Assembly: GCA_015233895.1 (NCBI GenBank)
Contig: JADFXG010000024.1
Location: 1 to 45,992 of the forward strand
Origin: Nitrospirota bacterium
GTDB taxonomy: Bacteria; Nitrospirota; Thermodesulfovibrionia; Thermodesulfovibrionales; Magnetobacteriaceae
Reading direction: 5' to 3'
Length of the DNA stretch: 45,992 bases
The translations under genes and the position numbers were made by a program. The notes under the pieces were generated by a model that saw nothing but the letters and a program-made list of their open reading frames with translations, made no database searches and was not told where the DNA came from. Shown piece after piece: positions 39,521 through 45,992 of this stretch. Every line of letters begins with the position of its first letter. The first letter of the stretch is position 1.

Positions 39521-40546
39521 TTATATTTCCCGTCCAACAGCTGCCGCTATTGGTTTTAACTGCTGCATCATGGTACTAAATACCTCCGGTTTTAGTGATT
39601 GCTCACCATCAGAGAATGCCTCCTCAGGATTTGTATGAACCTCTATAATAAGTCCGTCTGTTCCAGCTGCTACAGCAGCCAAAGACATTGGAGGCACAAG
39701 ATCCCAGCGTCCAACAGCATGTGAGGGATCCACTATAACCGGCAGATGGGTTAACTGCTTAAGCACCGGAACACAACTTAAATCCAGCGTGTTTCTTGTA
39801 GTAGTCTCAAACGTTCTGATGCCTCTTTCACACAGTATCACTTTATGGTTACCGCGTGACATTATGTACTCGGCAGCCATCAGCCATTCCTTAATGGTGG
39901 CACTCAGTCCGCGTTTAAGTAATACAGGTTTATCGCAAGAACCAACCTCAAGAAGGAGGCGGAAATTCTGCATATTCCTGGTTCCTATTTGTATTATATC
40001 TGTGTACTTTAGCATAGTGGGCAGGTCCCTGGGATCCATTAGCTCTGTCACAATGGGCATACCTGTTTTTTCCCGTGCCTCGGCTAAGATTTCAAGCCCC
40101 TCCTCACCCATCCCCTGAAATGTATATGGTGATGTGCGCGGCTTATATGCTCCCCCTCTTATAAAGGAGGCTCCGGCCTGCTTTACCAGTTGCGCTATCG
40201 AAATTAATATATCACGGCCTTCTATGGCACAAGGCCCGGCAATTACCGGTATTTTATTCCCGCCGATTTTTATCCCTCGCACGTCTATTACTGTGTTTTC
40301 TTTCTTAAAGTCACGGCTGGCAAGCTTATAGGGTTTAACGATGCGCATAACATCCTCAACTCCGTGCATAGAGCGGATAGCGTTAACCTCATCGTCGGAA
40401 AATTTCGACGTATCCCCTATGACTCCTATCACTGTTCGCTCGGTACCTTTTGAGATGTTCACTGTCAGCCCCTTACTTTCAACTTTCTTAACTAAGTTGT
40501 CTATGGAATCCTGTGAAGCACTCTGTTTTAATACTATTATATCCAT
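39521..40546 (-). CDS. aroF: 3-deoxy-7-phosphoheptulonate synthase (DAHP synthase, type I-beta)
   Basis: The 341-residue protein has an N-terminal ferredoxin-like regulatory domain (about 1-70) followed by the synthase barrel: VIAGPCAIEGRD, FIRGGAYKPRTSPYTFQG, IQIGTRNMQNF, KPVLLKRG and VDPSHAVGRWD. This layout is the type I-beta form found in Thermotoga and Bacillus-like enzymes. It is the first step of the shikimate pathway. It starts 3 bp after hisC. Confidence 0.94.
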   Translation of the reverse strand: MDIIVLKQSASQDSIDNLVKKVESKGLTVNISKGTERTVIGVIGDTSKFSDDEVNAIRSMHGVEDVMRIVKPYKLASRDFKKENTVIDVRGIKIGGNKIPVIAGPCAIEGRDILISIAQLVKQAGASFIRGGAYKPRTSPYTFQGMGEEGLEILAEAREKTGMPIVTELMDPRDLPTMLKYTDIIQIGTRNMQNFRLLLEVGSCDKPVLLKRGLSATIKEWLMAAEYIMSRGNHKVILCERGIRTFETTTRNTLDLSCVPVLKQLTHLPVIVDPSHAVGRWDLVPPMSLAAVAAGTDGLIIEVHTNPEEAFSDGEQSLKPEVFSTMMQQLKPIAAAVGREI

Positions 40547-40549
40547 CTT

Positions 40550-41641
40550 TTATATAACCTCCTTGAAAATTCTAATGAAAGATTCATTTTCCTCTGGTAA
40601 TCCCACAGTTACCCTTAGTGCGTTTTCACCCATAGGGCGTACTATCATACCTTTTTGCAGCATTTTTTTATATATCCCGTTCGCATCTTTTTTTACATCT
40701 ATATATATAAAGTTGGTTTGAGTCTTAGTGAAATCCACATTCATTTTAGATAGTTCACTATAAAGAAACGCTTTCCCTGCCTCATTTATGGCAACTGAGC
40801 CGGTAACGTGTTGAGTATCGGTAAGGGCTGCAATGGCTGCAGCCTGTGCGAGTGAGTTGGTATTAAAGGGCTCTCTGACTTTGTTCATCTCGTTTATTAT
40901 CTCTGGATTTGCTATGCCGTAGCCGATTCTGAGTCCCGCCAGCCCATATATCTTTGAGAAAGTCCTCAGTATTAAAATGGCCTTGCCGCTCTTAAAATGC
41001 TTTATGCTGTCAGCATAAAAACTGTCCGCTACGTACTCAAAATAGGCCTCATCAACCACCACAAGGATGTCGTCTCTGACTTGTTCCATAAAGCCATCAA
41101 ACTCCTCTCTTGTTACAATAGTGCCGGTAGGGTTATTGGGGTTAGCTATAAATAAAATTTTTGTTTTTTTTGTGATTTTAGCGGCCATTGACTTAAGATC
41201 ATGGCGTTTGTCGGCAGTGAGAGCAACAGCAACCGGCACGCCGTTAACCTTCTGAGTGGAATTATGATACACGACAAAGGACGGATGCCCCATTACGGCC
41301 TCATCGCCTGGCTGCATAAAGGTTCGCGCCGCTATATCCAGTAGTTCGTTTGAGCCATGTCCAATTATTATCTCCTCGTGGCGGACATTTAAGTGAAGAG
41401 ACAGGGCAGAAATCAAGCGGTAACTACCACCGTCCGGATAGCGGTTTACAGTGGCAATAACTCTCTGTGCCTCTGCTATTGCAAGGGGTGAGGGCCCAAG
41501 GGGGTTTTCGTTTGAAGCCAGTTTTATGGAGCCTTTGATTCCCAGTTCCCTTTCCAGCTCCTCAATGGGCTTTCCCGGCACGTAGGGATTAATATCTGTT
41601 ATATGTTTCGGTGCTTTAATCAAAACCCTAAAGATCCCCAT
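40550..41641 (-). CDS. hisC: Histidinol-phosphate/aromatic aminotransferase
   Basis: The 363-residue protein is a class I/II PLP aminotransferase of the HisC type: IKLASNENPLGPSPLA, GHGSNELLDIAART, IANPNNPTGTIV, VVDEAYFEYV and the PLP-lysine region LRTFSKIYGLAGLRIGYG. Its place between pheA and aroF suggests that it acts on aromatic keto acids such as phenylpyruvate or prephenate as well as, or instead of, imidazole-acetol phosphate. Confidence 0.9.
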   Translation of the reverse strand: MGIFRVLIKAPKHITDINPYVPGKPIEELERELGIKGSIKLASNENPLGPSPLAIAEAQRVIATVNRYPDGGSYRLISALSLHLNVRHEEIIIGHGSNELLDIAARTFMQPGDEAVMGHPSFVVYHNSTQKVNGVPVAVALTADKRHDLKSMAAKITKKTKILFIANPNNPTGTIVTREEFDGFMEQVRDDILVVVDEAYFEYVADSFYADSIKHFKSGKAILILRTFSKIYGLAGLRIGYGIANPEIINEMNKVREPFNTNSLAQAAAIAALTDTQHVTGSVAINEAGKAFLYSELSKMNVDFTKTQTNFIYIDVKKDANGIYKKMLQKGMIVRPMGENALRVTVGLPEENESFIRIFKEVI

Positions 41642-41701
41642 TTACCACAGTAATATTTCATCCTGAATTGACGGCTTAAAAATAATGGTTTGAAAAGGTG
41701 T

Positions 41702-42787
41702 CTATTTTTCAATCGTATCCACCTGGGGATACGACCCTAAAATCTTTAAAAAAGTGCTTTTCTTTTTAACGGCAATGAGTGCTTTTTTGACTTTCTTATC
41801 CTCAATATGTCCCTCAAATTCAGCAAAAAATATGTACTCCCACGCCTTCCTTTTAGATGGCCTGGATTCTATCATAGTGAGATTTATGTTTTGTTTTTTA
41901 AACGGGGTAAGAATATCGTAGAGGGAGCCCGGCTGGTCCTTAGCGGAAAACATGATAAGTGACTTGTCGTGGCCGGAACGCTCCTGTGAATCTTTTGAAA
42001 TCACAAGAAACCTTGTCACATTGCCTTTAATATTTTCGATATTTCTTTCGATAAAGTTTAAATTATAGATTTTAGCGGCAAGATCACTGCTAATTGCGGC
42101 AGCACATTCCTCCCTTGAGGCAGTATCGGCAGCCTGTGCTGTACTTGTGGCATCGAAAATCGGAATTCCTAACATATTTTCCTCAAGCCACTTTCTGCAC
42201 TGTGCTGTCACCAGAGGAAATGAGTAAATTTTCTTTATCTCAGACCGTTCACAGCACTTAGAGAGCAGGTGGTGGTGAACGGACAAAAGAATCTCAGCAT
42301 AGACACTGAGGTCATAATCAATAAACATGTCAAGAGTGTAATTTATAGCGCCCTCATTGGAATTTTCTATTGGCACGACACCAAAGACGGCCGTTCCTGT
42401 GGCTACGTGTTCAAATACCTCTCTTATGCTGCCCGTGGGCAGGTACGAGCACGAGGAGCTGAAGTATCTCATCGTGGCCATATGTGTGTAGGTTGCCTGT
42501 GGCCCGAAATATGCGACAGTTAGCGGCTTTTCCAGAGAAAGAGTTGCGCAGAATACCTCTTTGAATATTATCTTTAGTGTGTCGTTTGGGAAAATTCCCT
42601 TGTTTGTCTTTACAAGACGCTCAATAATCTCTCTTTCCCTTTGGGGATTATAGAATTCAAGTTTATGGTTTTTCTTTATTTCAGCAATTTCAAGCGCTAT
42701 CCTGGCTCTGTCATTTAGAAGCTCCAAAATCCTTTCGTCAATTACATCTATTTTCTCTCTTAAAGGTGTTAATAAATTGTTATCCAT
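41702..42787 (-). CDS. pheA: Bifunctional chorismate mutase / prephenate dehydratase
   Basis: The start is set at the ATG at 42787, since the upstream TTG at 42796 is too close to the ribosome binding site AAGGG. The 361-residue protein has a chorismate mutase domain (about 5-85; LREKIDVIDERILELLNDRARIA), a prephenate dehydratase domain (VAYFGPQATYTHMA, PIENSNEGAINYTLD, NVTRFLVI) and a C-terminal ACT domain with ESRPSKRKAWEY, where phenylalanine would bind for feedback. It starts the twelve-gene run that ends at 31929. Confidence 0.93.
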   Translation of the reverse strand: MDNNLLTPLREKIDVIDERILELLNDRARIALEIAEIKKNHKLEFYNPQREREIIERLVKTNKGIFPNDTLKIIFKEVFCATLSLEKPLTVAYFGPQATYTHMATMRYFSSSCSYLPTGSIREVFEHVATGTAVFGVVPIENSNEGAINYTLDMFIDYDLSVYAEILLSVHHHLLSKCCERSEIKKIYSFPLVTAQCRKWLEENMLGIPIFDATSTAQAADTASREECAAAISSDLAAKIYNLNFIERNIENIKGNVTRFLVISKDSQERSGHDKSLIMFSAKDQPGSLYDILTPFKKQNINLTMIESRPSKRKAWEYIFFAEFEGHIEDKKVKKALIAVKKKSTFLKILGSYPQVDTIEK

Positions 42788-42816
42788 ACCATCCAATCCC
42801 TTCCTTACAATTAGTT

Positions 42817-42846
42817 ATAGTAACAAATATTTATCTTTTAATTCAA
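42817..42846 (-). promoter_or_regulatory. Predicted sigma70 promoter of the pheA-led operon
   Basis: On the minus strand TTGAAT (42841-42846) and TACTAT (42817-42822) are 18 bp apart. Transcription would begin near 42810, about 23 bases before the pheA start codon. No other gap in the twelve-gene run is long enough to suggest a main second promoter, though the 64-bp gap before sppA ends could hold one. Confidence 0.45.
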
Positions 42847-42971
42847 GTATATTTTATTTTTTATAAAATTTTTTTATAAGTATAGTGAATGAAGGGCAGA
42901 AAACAAGAGATGAGCGAGGCTGAGCCGTATTAGTAAGATGTTAGAGTTATACCTGATCCCCTTGAGGTAAC

Positions 42972-43002
42972 TGTAGCACCACCACAAAGCGGTGGTGCTA
43001 CA
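42972..43002. repeat. Strong 12-bp hairpin
   Basis: TGTAGCACCACC pairs perfectly with GGTGGTGCTACA across a 7-base loop. It lies 13 bp past the stop of the exported-protein gene at 43016 and may stop or protect its transcript. No T-run follows on either strand. Its tgtag...ctaca ends resemble those of the dispersed palindromes in this window. Confidence 0.65.
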
Positions 43003-43015
43003 AAATAATAAAGAC

Positions 43016-44374
43016 CTATTTATTTTCTAGTTGTCCTGAGACAACTAATCCTCGACTACCAAAACGTGGATTCAAATAAGTCTCTTCAATACTGAACCCA
43101 CCGGATTTTGCCCCTGCTGCAAATGGCACAGAAAGTTCTCCGGAATAGGACTCAGCAGCTTTTCCACAGTCATCATTAGTTGGTGAGGAAAACTCTTTTC
43201 TGACGTCACCTACCCAGACCGTAACTTTAAGTGTTGAATAAAAACTGCCATATTGTGAGTTACAAATAGGTTTTGTAGCCTTTACCGTCCATTTGACACT
43301 GAGTGGTCCTGTCCCAAGACGTCCAGAAATGCTGCGAGAATTCGTGAAACCGTCTGAATCCTTGCTTGCAGTAGCAGTGGCTCCGCTTACGCTGTAAGTA
43401 ATCTGCAGGCCGTTGAAAGGACTATTAGGAAAGGTACCGCTAATCTGACCTGAACCGGAGCCAGTTGGAGCGTTTCCACTAAGCGCATCCTTTTTCCCTT
43501 CGTCTGCGGTGCCCGATGTCTGTGTATTCGTAGTCTCATCTTTTTTAGGCTTTTTAGTGTCGGTGGGAGCTGGCACGATGTTAGTTTTTGCTGTATCAGT
43601 TTTCGCGGCCTGGGGTTTCGCCGTCGGGGCGGTGTTTTTTCCTGCCGCCAGTTGTTCCTTATACTTAAGCCATTTTTCGTGGATTTGTTCCGCCGTCATC
43701 CCTTGCATTTTAGGAGTGGACATTTCTTTGAACTGTTGCTTGGCCTCCCTTTCACCAAGCCAGTCTTTTAGACCGGAGGTAACTTTGGCAGCAGTTGCGT
43801 CCCAGGCCTCGCTGGCAAGATAACCGGCCGCAGCCCCGCCGGCAATAGTACCTGCAGGCCCTAATGAAGTGCCTAAAACGCCACCAGCGGCAGAGGCAAC
43901 GGTTGACACTGCCCATTTGCCGACGCCATCCGCTATGGTGATGAAACCCTGTGAATAAGACCCTTCAGCCATTTCGCCTGCAGCCGTGGAGGCATAACCA
44001 GCGTGATCGATGAGTTTGCCGCCAAACCCAAGTGTATTACTGGCACCTTTAAGATTGTCTCGGATTTCCAAATGGCTGGCAATGGTGGCGGATGATGCGC
44101 CCATTTTATCGGCACGCCATGCGGCGGCATGCTGGGCAAGTGAGGAACTGTCAACTGCATGTGCTGTAACCTCCCTGGTCAGGGAGATCATTGACCCGCC
44201 TACGTTGCCGTTGGCGAAATTGTTGATTCTGTTAACAGCATCACCTTGTGCATGGGCGATAGCAGGTGAGGTTAAGCAACTGACGGCCAATGTCACATAG
44301 CAAACACAAATGAAAAGAAATGGAAAACTAAAATGTACAGGTTTCACGCTGCGTATTTTCTTAATGTGCATCAT
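43016..44374 (-). CDS. Exported protein with glycine-zipper segment, unknown function
   Basis: The 452-residue protein has a long signal peptide or anchor (hydrophobic about 16-38, ending AIAHAQG). Residues about 155-195 are a glycine-zipper-like stretch (AAGGVLGTSLGPAGTIAGGAAAGYLAS) that could insert in a membrane. A Lys/Thr/Pro-rich linker (about 245-305) leads to a C-terminal beta-rich domain with two cysteines. No family is recognised. It overlaps the upstream exported-protein gene by 4 bp (ATGA), so both are made together and are probably partners. Confidence 0.7.
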   Translation of the reverse strand: MMHIKKIRSVKPVHFSFPFLFICVCYVTLAVSCLTSPAIAHAQGDAVNRINNFANGNVGGSMISLTREVTAHAVDSSSLAQHAAAWRADKMGASSATIASHLEIRDNLKGASNTLGFGGKLIDHAGYASTAAGEMAEGSYSQGFITIADGVGKWAVSTVASAAGGVLGTSLGPAGTIAGGAAAGYLASEAWDATAAKVTSGLKDWLGEREAKQQFKEMSTPKMQGMTAEQIHEKWLKYKEQLAAGKNTAPTAKPQAAKTDTAKTNIVPAPTDTKKPKKDETTNTQTSGTADEGKKDALSGNAPTGSGSGQISGTFPNSPFNGLQITYSVSGATATASKDSDGFTNSRSISGRLGTGPLSVKWTVKATKPICNSQYGSFYSTLKVTVWVGDVRKEFSSPTNDDCGKAAESYSGELSVPFAAGAKSGGFSIEETYLNPRFGSRGLVVSGQLENK

Positions 44375-45843
44375 AACTGCCTCCCTATCTTAACCAGCTC
44401 CTTCATTTGACCGATATAGGACGCCGAGAAACTGTGGTTTATAAAGTGCGCCTGACGCAGGCCGTATTTACCCTGGCTGGTCTGCAACCAGAGCACAAGA
44501 ACATTGTTAGGGTCTATAGGGTGGCTGAGAAAAATAAAACAATCATTCGGAGTTTTAAGAACAGAAACCACCTTGAACATTCCAATTTTTTTATTGTTGG
44601 CCTTGATGAAATCAAATGTCTCCTGAGAGGTCTGAGGGATGGTAGCAATCAGCTGAGTAAAATCTCCCATTTTGATGCTGCTCAACAGGTAGGAGGCGGC
44701 ATCACGGTAAACCTCAAACTTCTTGTCATCCTCGTAACGAACGAGTGCTGTGATGGCGCGCTCAAAACGCAGATTGGCTGCCACAATCATGGCTCTGGCC
44801 ACCTCCTTATTTTGCGTATTTTTATCGAAGCTACGCACCTGTTTTATAAAAGGTGAATTCCTATCAACCTTCCCGCTGTTAGAGAATATGTTTTCAAAAG
44901 CGACCAACGTTTCACCAACGGCAATCTGGATGGCCAGAAGCGGTGTGATGGTTACAGAGTTGCGTTCCCAAAGCGGCTGTGCCTCAAAGGGGGTCTTACC
45001 ATATTGGCGGATATAGTCGCCCAGTATCAGTTCGGCGCGGGTTATAACGAATCGATTTTTATCGTATTCCCAGAGCGTTATTATGGCGGTGTCGCTCCAT
45101 GGATGATAAAAAAGGACAACATGTGTTTGTTCCATAAGGTGGACAACGGTGTATGTAGCGGTGGCAATGTAATATTTCCAGCCAACGCCAGGAGGCGTCT
45201 CGGTAAACAAAGCGCTCTCAATGTCAGTAAACTCCTTGAGGTTGGAGACTGAACTATATTTTTTGAGCGCCGCAATGGGATCTTCTATAGCTTCAAGACG
45301 GAAATTTCTTATAGATTCAATAATTTGTTTAGAAGCCCCCTTCTGGCCTTGAGGCGATTCTTTTTTCACGCTATGAGGCGATGTTTCAGCTTCAACTCCT
45401 TTGATTTCAAGCATTCCCCTTCCACCCGATTGCCCATTCTGAGCCCATGTTGCAGGGTCGGAGTCAATCACGGTATATGACCCCGCAGGAATAACCACAT
45501 TAGGGTTTGCTATCCAGTTTGCATTTGGCACACCACCCTGACCAGGCGTGGTACTCACACCCCATGGCCCGAACATTTTACCGTCTGCTGACCGCAGTGC
45601 AATAGTTCCGCCTGCTGGTGTTCCCCTGCCATTATTCCAATGATATGTCATCACATAGGTGATTTTATAGGACTTTGATATGTTGAATACGGTTTGCTGA
45701 GTTGGCCCATTACCAACACCACCCGAATTCATCACACTAAGAATAGTCTCCTCCTTGACGCCATCTGCTTCTGTTAATGATGCCATGATAACAACCAGAA
45801 ACAACGACAACACAGATACAACTAATGATTTTACGCGTATCAT
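44371..45843 (-). CDS. Exported protein of unknown function
   Basis: The 490-residue protein has a Sec signal peptide (hydrophobic about 7-23, ending ASLTEADG) and a beta-rich N-terminal domain (about 30-150; ILSVMNSGGVGNGPTQQTVFNISKS, GGTIALRSADGKMFGPWG, IPAGSYTVIDSDPATWAQNG) that resembles small secreted jelly-roll-type modules. A larger mostly helical region follows (about 165-490). A strong ribosome binding site (AAGGAGG) precedes the start. No family is recognised. It is the first gene of a two-gene operon with 43016-44374. Confidence 0.7.
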   Translation of the reverse strand: MIRVKSLVVSVLSLFLVVIMASLTEADGVKEETILSVMNSGGVGNGPTQQTVFNISKSYKITYVMTYHWNNGRGTPAGGTIALRSADGKMFGPWGVSTTPGQGGVPNANWIANPNVVIPAGSYTVIDSDPATWAQNGQSGGRGMLEIKGVEAETSPHSVKKESPQGQKGASKQIIESIRNFRLEAIEDPIAALKKYSSVSNLKEFTDIESALFTETPPGVGWKYYIATATYTVVHLMEQTHVVLFYHPWSDTAIITLWEYDKNRFVITRAELILGDYIRQYGKTPFEAQPLWERNSVTITPLLAIQIAVGETLVAFENIFSNSGKVDRNSPFIKQVRSFDKNTQNKEVARAMIVAANLRFERAITALVRYEDDKKFEVYRDAASYLLSSIKMGDFTQLIATIPQTSQETFDFIKANNKKIGMFKVVSVLKTPNDCFIFLSHPIDPNNVLVLWLQTSQGKYGLRQAHFINHSFSASYIGQMKELVKIGRQL

Positions 45844-45894
45844 TTAAATCCTCCTTAACAACTGTCCCTGAATCACCGACAAAAAAAGTAAAAG

Positions 45895-45964
45895 ACCTCG
45901 TTGGCACCCGTGGATACGGGATGTTAGAATAAGTTACCAGACAAAAAACTAACACCAACGAGGT
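45895..45964. promoter_or_regulatory. Nested inverted repeats between divergent genes
   Basis: ACCTCGTTGG (45895-45904) pairs with CCAACGAGGT (45955-45964), and inside it CCCGT (45907-45911) pairs with ACGGG (45916-45920). The structure lies between the exported-protein gene ending at 45843 and the gene starting at 45974, ending 9 bp before that ATG with AGGTGA as its likely ribosome binding site. It could control translation of that gene or be the end of a mobile element. Confidence 0.55.
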
Positions 45965-45973
45965 GAACGTATT

Positions 45974-45992
45974 ATGGCACAAGGGACACTGA
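45974..45992 (+). CDS. Start of a gene cut by the right window edge
   Basis: The first six codons read MAQGTL. A ribosome binding site (GAGGTGA, 45960-45966) lies 7 bp upstream. Too little is visible to name a family. Confidence 0.5.

Noticed and set aside
42972-43002. Rho-independent terminator
   Set aside because: The stem is strong, but no T-run follows on either strand, so it is listed as a hairpin repeat.

Overview
The window looks like the chromosome of a Gram-negative, anaerobic or microaerophilic bacterium, most likely a Nitrospirota relative of the Thermodesulfovibrio/Magnetobacterium type. This is inferred from gene content, not a marker gene. The clues are a group 3c-type [NiFe] hydrogenase with HdrA and MvhD, menaquinone synthesis by the futalosine route (mqnE, mqnC), a Rieske/cytochrome b6 pair, a long aromatic-amino-acid/cmk/ispH/rpsA/sppA/ihf operon, and many short palindromic repeats. 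No rRNA or CRISPR array was seen. One tRNA (Pro, GGG) is present.

Layout. 1-3.6 kb is accessory: three minus-strand genes for exported proteins (one cut by the window edge, one with a C-terminal S74 chaperone domain), a GATA microsatellite, a VapC/DUF104-type toxin-antitoxin pair, a lone antitoxin-like gene, and a decayed copy of the 3' end of the first complete exported-protein gene. 3.7-9.4 kb is a hydrogenase operon behind a good sigma70-type promoter: small subunit, large subunit, maturation protease, HdrA, MvhD and a TusA-like protein, followed by tandem hairpins. 9.5-11.6 kb holds a truncated membrane-protein gene, a J-domain protein with four MshEN-like (c-di-GMP-binding type) motifs, and a low-complexity repeat protein behind a consensus-perfect sigma28 (FliA) flagellar promoter. 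11.6-13.4 kb is a GmrSD-type DUF262/DUF1524 defence gene. 13.5-16.5 kb is mqnE-mqnC plus a thioredoxin-reductase-like flavoprotein with a degraded NADPH site. 16.5-21.2 kb runs on the minus strand: a VWA membrane protein, its partner, a SurA-like foldase, an IHF subunit, a MerR-type regulator ending inside the tRNA-Pro gene, and a small membrane protein.

21.3-25.1 kb is a decaying accessory island: an MNT nucleotidyltransferase with a truncated HEPN partner, a frameshifted GHKL ATPase, a nested MITE-like element and a gene-poor stretch. 25.2-31.4 kb is a plus-strand surface-carbohydrate cluster: glgC, yjbQ, a cupin, neuB, neuC, neuA and a glycosyltransferase, expected to make and use a CMP-nonulosonic acid. 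31.5 kb carries a RodZ-like HTH membrane protein. 31.9-42.8 kb is one long minus-strand run: pheA, hisC, aroF, tyrA, aroA, cmk, ispH, rpsA, sppA, ihfB, Rieske, cytochrome b6. 43-45.8 kb holds two overlapping genes for exported proteins of unknown function. A new gene begins at the right edge.

The most interesting candidate for an undescribed system is 9.8-11.6 kb: a predicted c-di-GMP-responsive co-chaperone immediately upstream of a sigma28-controlled, signal-peptide-less repeat protein, which suggests a motility-linked or flagellar-export-linked module. Nonulosonic acid made by the neuBCA cluster could decorate flagellin or the cell surface, but that link is speculative.
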